Of a DNA stretch of 64,000 nt, positions 46,734 through 56,037 are shown piece by piece. Position 1 is the stretch's first letter; each line of letters begins with the position of its first letter. This DNA is from Sphingomonas parapaucimobilis NBRC 15100 (lineage in GTDB: Bacteria > Pseudomonadota > Alphaproteobacteria > Sphingomonadales > Sphingomonadaceae): contig NZ_BBPI01000064.1 in the NCBI RefSeq assembly GCF_000787715.1, forward strand, positions 1 through 64,000, read 5' to 3'. The notes under the pieces are model-generated. The model did no database searches. It was not told where the DNA came from and saw only the letters and a list, made by a program, of their open reading frames with translations. The position numbers and the translations under genes were made by a program.

Positions 46734-47059
46734 GTCCACCTGTCCCGACGTCCGTCGCCCTTGCCCCGATCCGAGGCCCCTTGCGCGATCCGGCCTGGGG
46801 CCAGTCTAGCCATGGGCGATCAGCAGACGCTTCCGAAAACAGGGGGGCAAACGGCATACCCGCCATGGTCGGCGTATCGCGACAGCGGTTTACCCCGATC
46901 GACGCTCCGATACCGCTCGAAAAGGCCAGCATATTATGCTGCGATATCGCGAAGGTTGCGCCGCGCGCGGCATGGACGCGGGCGTAACAAGCAATTCTGC
47001 CGCATGGGGCGCACTATCATCGGCCCCGGCAATATCATCTTAGCGAAGGGGGGCCGACC
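46734..47059. promoter_or_regulatory. 326-bp divergent promoter region
   Basis: Lies between the aldehyde dehydrogenase (minus) and the HAD hydrolase (plus). It holds back-to-back palindromes AGCATATTATGCT (46928-46940) and GCGATATCGC (46941-46950), which could be operator sites. No gene, terminator or clear -35/-10 was recognised. Confidence 0.4.
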
Positions 47060-47722
47060 GTGCTTCGTCCAAAGTACATCACGTTCGATTGTTATGGCAC
47101 GCTGATCTATTTCGAGATGGCGCCGGTCGCGCGCCGCCTTTACGCCGACCGTATCGCGGCGGCGGACATGGACAAATTCTGCGCCGATTTCTCAGCCTAT
47201 CGCCTGGACGAGGTGCTGGGCGCGTGGAAGCCCTATCGGGACGTGGTCGAGGGTTCGCTGCGCCGCACCTGCGGAAAGTGGGGCATCGAATATCGCGACA
47301 GCGACACGGCGGAAGTCTATGCCGCCGTGCCGACCTGGGGGCCGCATCCGGATGTGGTCGAACCGCTCAAGCGCGTCGCGGCGGAATATCCGCTGGTCAT
47401 CCTGTCCAATTCGATGGTGGACCTGATCCCGGCCAGCGTGACCAATCTGGAGGCGCCGTTCCACGCGGTCTACACCGCCGAGGAGGCGCAGGCCTATAAG
47501 CCCCGGATGCAGGCGTTCGAATATATGTTCGACCAGCTGGGCTGCGGGCCGGAGGACGTGCTGCACGTCTCGTCCAGCTTCCGCTACGACCTGATGACCG
47601 CCTATGACATGGGCATCACGAACAAGGCGTTCGTCAATCGCGGGCACGAGCCGCTGAACGGCTATTATCAGGTGCATGAGATCCCCAGCATCGCGGGTCT
47701 GCCCGGGCTGGTGGGGCTGTGA
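47060..47722 (+). CDS. HAD type II hydrolase (2-haloacid dehalogenase-like)
   Basis: 220 aa from GTG with AAGGGGGG upstream. Motifs TFDCYGTLI (nucleophile Asp), LSNSMVDLI and a Lys in YKPRMQAFEYM; the C-terminal motif is SSSFRYDLMTAYDMGI rather than the SSNxWDxxG pattern, matching the haloacid dehalogenase type II subgroup loosely. True dehalogenation is doubtful; it may be a phosphatase or act on a catabolic intermediate. Coupled to the bicupin gene. Confidence 0.85.
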   Translation: MLRPKYITFDCYGTLIYFEMAPVARRLYADRIAAADMDKFCADFSAYRLDEVLGAWKPYRDVVEGSLRRTCGKWGIEYRDSDTAEVYAAVPTWGPHPDVVEPLKRVAAEYPLVILSNSMVDLIPASVTNLEAPFHAVYTAEEAQAYKPRMQAFEYMFDQLGCGPEDVLHVSSSFRYDLMTAYDMGITNKAFVNRGHEPLNGYYQVHEIPSIAGLPGLVGL

Positions 47723-47724
47723 GC

Positions 47725-48423
47725 ATGGCGACCGAGGTCCGCTCGTTCATCGACCTGCGCGCCTTTGCCGCGACGGCCGCGCTGCCCGCCGGTGGTGACT
47801 ATCGCACCGCGCGCACGCCGCTGCCGCTTGCGGAGGGGACGTGCAGCGTCGACCTGCTCGCGCTCGACGGTACCTCGGGCATGGATGCGGGCCTGCCGGG
47901 TGATGAGTTCGTCATCGTCCTGGCGGGGTCGCTTCGGCTGGGCGAGGTCATGCTGGCGGCGGATGACTGCGCGGTGATCCCGAGCGGCGTCGCCTTCGAC
48001 TGGGAGGCCGCGCCCGGCACCCGCGCGCTCGCGATGCGCCATGCGATTCAGACGCCCGCCGCCGACCGGATCGTGCCGATCGACGAAGCGGCCGAGCTGA
48101 CGCCGTCCAACCCGCCGCTCGCCGAGCTGCTCGTCGGGCCGACGCCATCGTGTCGCAACCATACCGATTATCTGTCGAGCGACGGCGTGTTCATCTGCGG
48201 GACCTGGGACTCGACGCCCTATCACCGCACCGCGATGCGCTATCGCCATCACGAGCTGATGCACCTGCTCGACGGCAGCGTGACGTTCGAGGACGAGACG
48301 GGCGCCCGCCGGACCTTCGCCAAGGGCGACATCTTCCTGCTGGAACATGCCGCGATGTGCTCATGGGACAGCCGGGAGCATGTGAAGAAGGTCTATGCGA
48401 TCTGGCGGCCGGTGGTCGCCTGA
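47725..48423 (+). CDS. Bicupin-type protein
   Basis: 232 aa, two beta-barrel repeats. The second cupin keeps metal-type residues (YRHHELMHLLDGSVTFED, then GDIFLLEHAAMCSWDS); the first (GDEFVIVLAGSLRLGE) lacks the His pair. Starts two bases after the HAD stop (a GTG at 47719 is in frame). Could be a dioxygenase/isomerase or a sensor for a pathway intermediate. Confidence 0.8.
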   Translation: MATEVRSFIDLRAFAATAALPAGGDYRTARTPLPLAEGTCSVDLLALDGTSGMDAGLPGDEFVIVLAGSLRLGEVMLAADDCAVIPSGVAFDWEAAPGTRALAMRHAIQTPAADRIVPIDEAAELTPSNPPLAELLVGPTPSCRNHTDYLSSDGVFICGTWDSTPYHRTAMRYRHHELMHLLDGSVTFEDETGARRTFAKGDIFLLEHAAMCSWDSREHVKKVYAIWRPVVA

Positions 48424-48428
48424 TCCCC

Positions 48429-48460
48429 TCGGGGCGATGCCGCGACCGGCATCGCCCCGA
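48429..48460. terminator. Bidirectional hairpin between cupin and ABC genes
   Basis: A perfect 14-bp stem (48429-48442 with 48447-48460, TCGGGGCGATGCCG) and loop CGAC, exactly between the two convergent stop codons. No T run on either side, so a strong structural terminator or mRNA end protector. Confidence 0.65.
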
Positions 48461-50242
48461 TCAAAGCGTCTCGAGCGACTGGTGGCAGAAAATCTGGCGG
48501 TCGTCCGTCAGCAGCCGCAGCGGCATCGCCTCGGCACAGGACGGAGCCGCGCGGATGCAGCGCGGTCGGAAGCTGCATCCGGTCGCCGACATGCGTGCCG
48601 CCGCCGCCCCTGCCTGCCGCGCGGGCGTCTCCTCCAGCCAGCCCGGCCGCAATTCGGGCACCGAGGCCGTCAACAGCCGGGTATAGGGGTGGTGCGGTCC
48701 GTGGCCCAGCCCGTCGCGCGTCGCCTGTTCGGCGACCCGCCCGGCATAGAGGACCAGCACATTGTCGGCGATGGCGCGTATGATCTCCAGGTCGTGGGTG
48801 ATGAACATATAGGCCAGGCTCAGTTCGCGGCGCAGCTCGATCAGCAGGTCGAGCACCGCCTCCGCCACCACGGGGTCCAGCGCCGAGGTCACTTCGTCGC
48901 ACAGCAACAGGTCGGGGCGCGCCGCCAGTGCGCGCGCCAGGTTGACGCGCTGTTTCTGTCCGCCCGACAATTCGCCGGGCAGCCGGTCGGCGAGCGCGGT
49001 GGGAAGGCGGACCAGATCGAGCAGCCGTGCCACCTCCGCCCTGGCCGAACGCCGGTCCAGGCCATGATAGAAGGCGAGCGGCCGGGCGATGGCGGCACCG
49101 ACGCTGACCGCCGGGTTCAAGGCGGTATCGGCACTCTGGAAAACCATCTGGACCCGGCGCAGCTCGTCGCGCGAACGGTGGCGGACCAGCGGGGCCAGCG
49201 GATTGCCGTTCAGCAGGATGCGCCCGGCGGTCGGTGCGTGCAGCCCCGCCGCGACACGTGCCAGGGTACTCTTGCCGCACCCGGATTCACCGATGACGCC
49301 CAGCACCTGACCCCGCCGGATCGACACGTCGATCCCGTCCAGTATCTTCGTGCGCGGCGCACCGTCCGGGCCGGTCCCGCCATAGCCCGCGACGATTCCC
49401 CACATGTCGAGAAGGGGCGCATCGTCGGTCGGGGGCGCGATGGCGGGCGCGCGCGGCGCGGCGGCGGCGACCAGCGCCTGCGCATAGGCATGACGCGGCG
49501 CGAACAGGATCTGCTCGGTCGTGCCCAGTTCCTGCACCTCGCCGCCACGCAGCACCGCGATCCGGTCGGCGATCTGTGCGACCACCGACAGGTCGTGGGT
49601 GACATAGACGGCGGTGGTGCCGAGATCGCGTACCGCGTCCTTGAACGCCTTCAGCACCTCGATCTGGGTGGTCACGTCGAGCGCGGTGGTCGGCTCATCG
49701 AAGATGACCAGCGCCGGATCGGTGATCAGCGCCATCGCGGCCATCAGCCGCTGGAGCTGCCCACCCGACACCTGATGCGGATAGCGTGCGCCGACGCCTT
49801 CGGGGTCGGGCAGGGCGAGGCGACGGAACAACGCCCTGGCCTTTTCCTCGGCGGCGGCGCGATCAAGCGTCCCGTGGATCAGCGCAGGCTCGATCACCTG
49901 CGCCATGATGGTCAGCGACGGATTGAAGGCGGCGGCGGCGCTCTGCGCGACATAGGCGACCGTCCGACCGCGCACTTGGCGCAGCCGCTCGGGGGTGGCG
50001 CCGTCCAGCCGCTGGCCCGCTACCTCGATGGCGCCGCCTGCGATCCGGCAGCCCGGCCGCGCATAGCCCAGCAGCGACAAGGCGATGGTCGTCTTGCCCG
50101 ACCCGGACTCGCCGATCAGGGCCAGCACTTCGCCCTTGGCAACCGACAGGCTGACATCGGGGACGATCACGATCTCGCGTCCATCCTCGCCACTGGCGGT
50201 GATGCGCAGATGTTCGATACGGGCGAGCGGCGCGTCGGTCAT
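48461..50242 (-). CDS. Fused double ATPase of oligopeptide ABC importer (DppDF-type)
   Basis: 593 aa, two ATPase halves. First: GESGSGKT, LMAAMALITDPALVIFDEPTTALD and VTHDLSVV. Second: GESGCGKS, LSGGQKQRVNLARALA, LLCDEVTSALD and ITHDLEII. The C-terminal Cys-rich tail (CSFRPRCIRAAPSC) is the oligopeptide-ATPase Fe-S-like motif. Energises uptake of a peptide, dipeptide or nickel-type ligand. Overlaps the permease gene by four bases (ATGA). Confidence 0.94.
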   Translation of the reverse strand: MTDAPLARIEHLRITASGEDGREIVIVPDVSLSVAKGEVLALIGESGSGKTTIALSLLGYARPGCRIAGGAIEVAGQRLDGATPERLRQVRGRTVAYVAQSAAAAFNPSLTIMAQVIEPALIHGTLDRAAAEEKARALFRRLALPDPEGVGARYPHQVSGGQLQRLMAAMALITDPALVIFDEPTTALDVTTQIEVLKAFKDAVRDLGTTAVYVTHDLSVVAQIADRIAVLRGGEVQELGTTEQILFAPRHAYAQALVAAAAPRAPAIAPPTDDAPLLDMWGIVAGYGGTGPDGAPRTKILDGIDVSIRRGQVLGVIGESGCGKSTLARVAAGLHAPTAGRILLNGNPLAPLVRHRSRDELRRVQMVFQSADTALNPAVSVGAAIARPLAFYHGLDRRSARAEVARLLDLVRLPTALADRLPGELSGGQKQRVNLARALAARPDLLLCDEVTSALDPVVAEAVLDLLIELRRELSLAYMFITHDLEIIRAIADNVLVLYAGRVAEQATRDGLGHGPHHPYTRLLTASVPELRPGWLEETPARQAGAAAARMSATGCSFRPRCIRAAPSCAEAMPLRLLTDDRQIFCHQSLETL

Positions 50243-51027
50243 CGCCGCCGCCGTCCGGGAAGGGAGTCGATCACGAGGTTCATTCCGATCGTGAGGGAGG
50301 CGATCGCCACCGCCGGGAACAGGACAGCAGGCGCACCGAAGCCGAGCCCGGCGATATTCTCGCGAACCAGCGCGCCCAGGTCGGCCTGGGGCGGCTGGAC
50401 GCCCAGTCCGAGGAAGGACAGGCCGCTGAGCAGCAGGACGACGAAGACGAAGCGCAGGCCGAAATCGGCGGCGAGCGGCCCGGTGACGTTGGGCAGCACC
50501 TCGCGCACCACGATATAGGGCAGGCGCTCGCCCCGTGCGCGGGCGGCGGCGACGAAGTCCAGCGCCATCACCCCCATCGCCAGCGCCCGGGCGGTGCGGA
50601 ACGCGCCGGGGGTATAGATCAGTGCCAGCGTCCCGATCAGCACCGGGATGGACGCGCCGGTCGCCGCGATCACCACCAGTGCGAGCATCAGGCTGGGGAT
50701 CGCGATCACGATGTCGAACGTCCGGGACAGGCCGATGTCGATCCATCCGCCCGCGGCCGCCGCAAGACCCAGCAGGATGCCCGCCGCCGCCGCGATACCG
50801 GTCGCGACGAAGGCGATCAGCACGGTATAGCGCGCGCCGTACAGCACGCGGCTCAGCATGTCGCGGCCCAGATAGTCGGTCCCCAGCGGGAAACGGCGGC
50901 TGACTGTGTCGAACACGTCGACATGCACGACCTCGGCCACGCCGTGCGGCGCGACGCCGGGGCCGAGCAGCGCGACGACAATCCACGCCATGACGAGGGC
51001 AAGGCCGATGCGGCCGCTGATCGCCAT
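50239..51027 (-). CDS. ABC importer permease (DppC-type)
   Basis: 262 aa, about six helices, with the LGTDYLGRDMLSRVLYGAR entry of DppC permeases and the EAA loop AARARGERLPYIVVREVLPN. ATG 51027 with GGTGAGG upstream (a GTG at 51036 is possible). Co-transcribed with DppB and the ATPase. Confidence 0.93.
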   Translation of the reverse strand: MAISGRIGLALVMAWIVVALLGPGVAPHGVAEVVHVDVFDTVSRRFPLGTDYLGRDMLSRVLYGARYTVLIAFVATGIAAAAGILLGLAAAAGGWIDIGLSRTFDIVIAIPSLMLALVVIAATGASIPVLIGTLALIYTPGAFRTARALAMGVMALDFVAAARARGERLPYIVVREVLPNVTGPLAADFGLRFVFVVLLLSGLSFLGLGVQPPQADLGALVRENIAGLGFGAPAVLFPAVAIASLTIGMNLVIDSLPGRRRR

Positions 51028-51032
51028 CGCCC

Positions 51033-51992
51033 TCACCGGCGCCGCAGCCGGGGATTGGCCAGGATCGCGACCACGTCGGCGGTCGTCACCAGAACGAGAT
51101 AGGCGGTGCAGAAGATGATCGCGACCGCCTGGACCAGCGGCAGGTCGCGAGTGGCGACCGCGTCGACCATCAGCCGCGCGACGCCGGGATAGTTGAAGAT
51201 GATCTCGACCACGATGACTCCCCCCAGCAAGGTCGACAGGCTGAGCGCGATCGCATTGGCGATCGGCCCAATGGCGTTGGGCAAGGCATGGCGCAGCACC
51301 ACGCGCGCGGGCGAACACCCCTTCAGCCGTGCGGCTTCGGCATAGGAGGTGTCGAGCGCGTCAATCACCGCCGCGCGCGTCATCCGCACCATCTGCGCCA
51401 TGACGAAACAGGCCAGGCTGAACACCGGCAGCGCAAAGACGCGGACCATGTCCCAGCTCGAATGAATGTCGCGGGTCGAGGAGAGGGCGGGCAGCCAGTG
51501 CAGGGTGACGGCGAACAGCATGACCGCCAGCGTCGCGATCAGGAATTCGGGCACAGATACGATGCCGATGGTTGCGATGCTGATCGCCCGGTCGAACGCG
51601 GTGCCGCGCTGGACCGCCGCGACGATGCCCAGGGTCAGCGCGAACGGCACCGACACCAGCGCGGTCAGCCCAGCCAGCGTCAGCGAATTGCCCAGCCGTG
51701 CCCCGATCATTTCGCGCATCGGCAGGCCAGTAACCAGCGAATGGCCCAGATCGCCGGCCAGCACGCCGCCCGCCCATTCCAGGTATCGCCGCCATGCAGG
51801 CTGATCGAGGTGCATGGCATTGCGCAGACCCGCCAGCGCCTCGGGCGTGGCGCTTTGGCCCAGAATCGCCTCGGCGACGTCGCCCTCCATCATCTGGGCG
51901 ATGGCAAACACCGCCAGCGAAACGAAGACCAGGGTCGCCAGGGCCGCACCGATCCGGCGGCCGATCAGCAGGATCAGGGGGGAGCGGATCAT
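51033..51992 (-). CDS. ABC importer permease (DppB-type)
   Basis: 319 aa. N-terminal helix, periplasmic domain with LDQPAWRRYLEW, and the EAA region EAARLKGCSPARVVLRHALPN; ends YPGVARLMVDAVATRDLPLVQ region plus last helix. ATG overlaps the binding-protein stop by four bases. Confidence 0.93.
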   Translation of the reverse strand: MIRSPLILLIGRRIGAALATLVFVSLAVFAIAQMMEGDVAEAILGQSATPEALAGLRNAMHLDQPAWRRYLEWAGGVLAGDLGHSLVTGLPMREMIGARLGNSLTLAGLTALVSVPFALTLGIVAAVQRGTAFDRAISIATIGIVSVPEFLIATLAVMLFAVTLHWLPALSSTRDIHSSWDMVRVFALPVFSLACFVMAQMVRMTRAAVIDALDTSYAEAARLKGCSPARVVLRHALPNAIGPIANAIALSLSTLLGGVIVVEIIFNYPGVARLMVDAVATRDLPLVQAVAIIFCTAYLVLVTTADVVAILANPRLRRR

Positions 51993-53515
51993 GCGCCCTC
52001 CAGCCATGTGTCGGCAGTGAAGTCGAAGCCCATCAATCCCCCCTGCGCCATGGGTTGCAGCCCCTTCAGCCTTGGGCTGTGCGCATCGAGCAGGCTGAGG
52101 AACAGCGGGATGCCGATACCGGACTGGTCGTGTACGAGATGCTGCATCTCGCCATAGAGCGACTTGCGGCGCGCCTCGTCGGTTTCGCCACGCGCGGCGA
52201 CCAGCAGGCTGTCGAAGCGGGGATTCTTCCATCCGCTTTCGTTCCACGGCGCGTCGGAGGCGAAGAACTGGGTGAAGACGATGTCGGCGGTCGGGCGCGG
52301 ATTGGTGTTGCCGAAACCCAGCGGCACCTTCATCCAGCTGTTCGTCCAGTACCCGTCGGACGGCACGCGGCGGATGTCGAACTGCACGCCCGCCCGCCGC
52401 CCGGCATTCTGGATCAGGACGGCCATGTCGTCCGACTTGTCCGCCGCCGTCGAGGTGACGATGGGCAGGCGCGCGCCGATCATCCCGGCCCGCGCGAAAT
52501 GATGGCGGGCACGGTCGGGGTCGAAGGCGCGCTGCGGCACGCTGGGGTCGAAATAGGGGTTGGTCGGCGCGATCGGCTGGTCGTTGCCGATGGTCGCATA
52601 GCCGCGGAAGATGGCGCTGCGCATCGTCTCGCGGTCAAGCAGCAGCTTCAGGCCCTGGATGAAATCGCGGTTGCCGGTCTGCTTCTGGTCCAGCCGCGCG
52701 ATCAGATTCGTATAGCCGCCCGACTTGGTGACCAGCAGGTCGAACCCGGCGCGCTCCAGATGGCTGGCGATGCGCGGGTTGATCGCATGGATCAGGTCGA
52801 CATCGCCCGATAGCAGCGCATTGATCCGCGCATTGTCGTCGGAAATGCAAAACAGCTCCACCTCGCCCAGCCGGACCTGGCGGCGCCAATATTCGGGCCA
52901 GCGCACCGCGATCGACCGCACGCCGGGAGTGAACTCGACCATGCGCATCGGCCCGGTGCCGATCGGATGGTGAAAGTCCCGTGTCCCGTCGCGGATGATC
53001 TGGAACTGCGAAATGCCGAGAATCGTCGGCAGGTCGGAATTGGGGCTCTTCAGGGTGATGCGGACATGATCCGGTCCATCGGCACGGATCGAGGCAAATT
53101 GCTCGGCGAAGATGCGGGCCTTCGATCCGACCGCCGGATCGAGGTGACGCTTCAGCGAATAAACGACATCGGCGACGGTCAGCATCGATCCGTCATGGAA
53201 CCGCACATCGCGGCGCAGGCGGATGGACCAATCGCGGGCGTCGCTTGTCTCAATCGACTCGGCCAGCGCGGGTTGCGGGCGGAAATGCTCGTCGAGCCGG
53301 GTCAGCCCGTCATAGACCATCGCGCAACGGCAGAAGTCGGACACCACGGTCTGGCGTGCCGGGTCCATCGTGTCGGCGGTCGAGCTGACTGCGACCGCGA
53401 CCCGCAGCCGCCCGCCCGCGGGTTCGGGCCGCGCGGGCGAAAAGCCGCATGCGCCCAGCCCCAGCGACAGGCCGCCGCCGCCGATCAGGCGGATCGCGTC
53501 GCGCCGCCCGATCAA
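51989..53515 (-). CDS. Oligopeptide-type solute-binding protein, Tat lipoprotein
   Basis: 508 aa, SBP family 5 (DppA/OppA/NikA class). Start is a TTG at 53515 overlapping the FAD oxidase stop; the N-terminus has a twin Arg (GRRDAIRLIGGGG) and lipobox LGAC, so it is exported folded and anchored as a lipoprotein. Core signatures SIRLRRDVRFHDGSMLTVADVVYSLKR and GPMRMVEFTP. A Tat leader hints at a cofactor-bound or metal-chelate ligand. Confidence 0.93.
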   Translation of the reverse strand: MIGRRDAIRLIGGGGLSLGLGACGFSPARPEPAGGRLRVAVAVSSTADTMDPARQTVVSDFCRCAMVYDGLTRLDEHFRPQPALAESIETSDARDWSIRLRRDVRFHDGSMLTVADVVYSLKRHLDPAVGSKARIFAEQFASIRADGPDHVRITLKSPNSDLPTILGISQFQIIRDGTRDFHHPIGTGPMRMVEFTPGVRSIAVRWPEYWRRQVRLGEVELFCISDDNARINALLSGDVDLIHAINPRIASHLERAGFDLLVTKSGGYTNLIARLDQKQTGNRDFIQGLKLLLDRETMRSAIFRGYATIGNDQPIAPTNPYFDPSVPQRAFDPDRARHHFARAGMIGARLPIVTSTAADKSDDMAVLIQNAGRRAGVQFDIRRVPSDGYWTNSWMKVPLGFGNTNPRPTADIVFTQFFASDAPWNESGWKNPRFDSLLVAARGETDEARRKSLYGEMQHLVHDQSGIGIPLFLSLLDAHSPRLKGLQPMAQGGLMGFDFTADTWLEGA

Positions 53516-54792
53516 TGCCGCCAGTCCTGATAGCGGTAATAGGCCCCGACCAGCGGCAGGAACCAGGGCGGCCCGAAATGTCCCGGTATGGCGGGCCAGT
53601 CGATGCCGTGAAACGGATTGGCCTCGGCCGGACTGGCACCGGTCATGATCCGCGCCATCACCTCGCCCATCAGGACCGAGATCTGCGTGCCGTGGCCGCT
53701 ATAGCCCATCGCATAGTGGAGGCCGTCACGGATGCCCGCGCGCGGCAGGCGATCGGCGGTCAGGTCGACGATCCCGCCCCAATTGTGCGCGATGCGGACA
53801 TCCGCCAGGGCGGGGAAAATCTCGCGCATCCGTGCTTCCAGGATCATGCCGCTGCGTATGTCGTTGCGCGGGCTGGACAGGGCGAAGCGGGCGCGGCCGC
53901 CGAAGATCAGGCGGTTGTCGGCAGTCAGGCGGAAATAATTGCCGATATTGCGCGTCGTCGTCGCGTTGCGCCGCCCCGGCATGACCATGTTCGCCAGATC
54001 ACCCAGCGGCTCGGTCGCGACGATGAAGCTGCCGATCGGCACGATCCGCCGCCGCAGCCAGCCGAATGGCCCGGCCATGGACGCGCCGGTCGCCAGCAAT
54101 ACGGTGTCGGCGATGATCGTGCCGCGCGGCGTGACCAGCTTGTGGCGCCCGCCCGGCGCGCGGGTCAGGCCGGTCAGCGGCGTGTCCTCATGGATATGCG
54201 CTCCGTGCCGCTTCGCCGCACGCGCCAGCCCGGTGGCAAAGCGGCCCATGTGGAGCGACGCGCTGTGCGGGAAGACCAGGCCGCCATGGAATGCGTCGGA
54301 CCGGATTTCCCCGGCCAGCCGGTCGCGGTCGAGCAGGCGGATGTCCGGCTCTACCGTCTTCGACAGCAATTCGGCGGCGCGGGCGAGCTTGGCGACATGT
54401 TCGGGTTTGTCGGCCAGCTTCAGCTTGCCGTTGCGGGTGAAGTCGCAGTCGATGGCTTCTTCGGCGACGATCGCCTCGACCCGGTCGACGCCGGTGTCGA
54501 AGGCGCGATAGAGGGCGGTGGCGCGCTCGCGGCCGAACCGAGCGCCCAGCGCGGCGAAATCGCCCGCGATGCCGTTGTTGCACTGGCCGCCGTTGCGCCC
54601 CGACGCCTCCCCGGCGATGCGTCCCGCCTCGATCACCACGACCTGCGTGCCCGCCAGAGCCAGGGCGCGCGCAGCGGCAAGACCCGTGAACCCGCCGCCC
54701 ACGACAACGACCGAGGCACGGGCGGGCAGTGGGGTCACCCCCTCCGGAGCGAAGCGTTCGCCGCTATCCAGCCAATAGGATTCGAGCATCAT
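53512..54792 (-). CDS. FAD-dependent amine/amino-acid oxidase (PuuB/GlpO-like DAO)
   Basis: 426 aa. FAD motif VVVVGGGFTGLAAARALALA, then GEASGRNGGQCNNG (the conserved RNGG of gamma-glutamylputrescine oxidase PuuB), and the C-terminal GYSGHGTQISVLMGE. Likely oxidises a primary or secondary amine to an aldehyde or imine. First gene of the operon FAD-SBP-DppB-DppC-DppDF, all with 1-4-base overlaps or short gaps. Confidence 0.88.
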   Translation of the reverse strand: MMLESYWLDSGERFAPEGVTPLPARASVVVVGGGFTGLAAARALALAGTQVVVIEAGRIAGEASGRNGGQCNNGIAGDFAALGARFGRERATALYRAFDTGVDRVEAIVAEEAIDCDFTRNGKLKLADKPEHVAKLARAAELLSKTVEPDIRLLDRDRLAGEIRSDAFHGGLVFPHSASLHMGRFATGLARAAKRHGAHIHEDTPLTGLTRAPGGRHKLVTPRGTIIADTVLLATGASMAGPFGWLRRRIVPIGSFIVATEPLGDLANMVMPGRRNATTTRNIGNYFRLTADNRLIFGGRARFALSSPRNDIRSGMILEARMREIFPALADVRIAHNWGGIVDLTADRLPRAGIRDGLHYAMGYSGHGTQISVLMGEVMARIMTGASPAEANPFHGIDWPAIPGHFGPPWFLPLVGAYYRYQDWRH

Positions 54793-55125
54793 CGTGCGGC
54801 TTTGCGTCCCCCGGCGAGAGGCCATCCCCGTGCGGCCCCGTCGCAGCATAGTCTGCTACGTCCGCCCGGCATCGTACCACTTTAGTTGTGTCACATGCCG
54901 GTCATATGTGCCGATCGGCCCCCGCCTCGCCGCACAGCATACCGCGCCCTCGTCTTCGGCCCGATGGGAGACGAGCGTGCAGGAGCGGGTCGGGAAGCCG
55001 CCGATGCCGGGTGCAGCATGATATTCCGCATCGCCCCGCAAATCACATGCGATATGCCCCGGCGGACTAGGCGGTGCGGCACCTCCTGCGCCATGGGGGC
55101 GGTAAAAAGGGCAGAGAGGATTTCG
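54793..55125. promoter_or_regulatory. 333-bp divergent promoter region
   Basis: Lies between the FAD oxidase (minus) and the double-GNAT gene (plus). It contains an inverted pentamer CACAT / ATGTG (54892-54910) that could be an operator. I found no other gene or clear promoter. Confidence 0.35.
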
Positions 55126-56037
55126 ATGGAACAGCCAGCCATGCCGACAAGCGCCGACCCTTCCCCCGTCCAGGCCGAGCATCGGACGATGCGCCTGCGT
55201 GCGATGACGCTGCGGGACGTCGCCAGCCTCCATGTGCTCGCCAAGGCCGAGCAATGGCCGCACCGGGCGGAGGATCTGGCCGATATGCTGGCGGTCGGCA
55301 CCGGCACGGTCGCCGAACTCGACGGCGAGATCGTCGGCACGACGATGTGGTGGCGCGCGGGACCCAAGACCGCGACGCTGGGCATGGTCATCGTATCCCG
55401 GCGGCACCGGGGCGCGGGGCTGGGCCGGATCATCATGGACTCGGTGCTCGACCAGATCGCGGCCGAGCTGGGTCCGGATGCCGCGATCGTGCTGAACGCC
55501 ACTGAGGAGGGGCTGCCGCTCTATCGCAAGCTGGGCTTTCGCGGCATCGGCGAGATCCTGCAGCACCAGGGTGCGGCCTTTCAGGCGCCGCTGGTCCCGC
55601 TGGAGGCAGGGGAGCGGATCCGGCCGATGGGCGAGCGTGACGGCGCGGTCGTCGATGTACTGGTCCATGCGGCCACGGGCCTTGATCGCCCACCGGTCAT
55701 GACATTGCTGCGCGAGAAGGCGCATGGCGTGGTGTTGACGCATGGTGACGCGGTGACGGGCGCGGCGCTGTTCCGCCGGTTCGGGCGCGGCTATGTCGTC
55801 GGGCCGGTGATCGCCCCCGACGCGACCCGTGCCAAGGCGCTGATCGCCCAGTGGATCGGGTCGCGCAGCGGCGAATTCATCCGGCTGGATATACATGGGA
55901 ACAGCAGCTTGGGGCCGTGGCTGGAGGAGCTGGGACTCGTTCAGGTCGGCCGGGTGGTAACGATGGTGCGTGGCGCGGAGCCGCCTGCCGCCGTACCGGG
56001 ACAGGCCTTCGCCATCGTCAGCCAGGCGCTGTGCTGA
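55126..56037 (+). CDS. Tandem GNAT N-acetyltransferase
   Basis: 303 aa from ATG 55126 with GAGAGGA. The first GNAT half (residues ~15-145) has the acetyl-CoA loop VSRRHRGAGLGRIIMDSV; the second half (about 160-300) is a degenerate GNAT repeat with VIAPDATRAKALIAQWIG. The architecture resembles two-domain GNATs that acetylate amino acids or polyamines. Its stop shares a base with the following SSADH start. Confidence 0.85.
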   Translation: MEQPAMPTSADPSPVQAEHRTMRLRAMTLRDVASLHVLAKAEQWPHRAEDLADMLAVGTGTVAELDGEIVGTTMWWRAGPKTATLGMVIVSRRHRGAGLGRIIMDSVLDQIAAELGPDAAIVLNATEEGLPLYRKLGFRGIGEILQHQGAAFQAPLVPLEAGERIRPMGERDGAVVDVLVHAATGLDRPPVMTLLREKAHGVVLTHGDAVTGAALFRRFGRGYVVGPVIAPDATRAKALIAQWIGSRSGEFIRLDIHGNSSLGPWLEELGLVQVGRVVTMVRGAEPPAAVPGQAFAIVSQALC

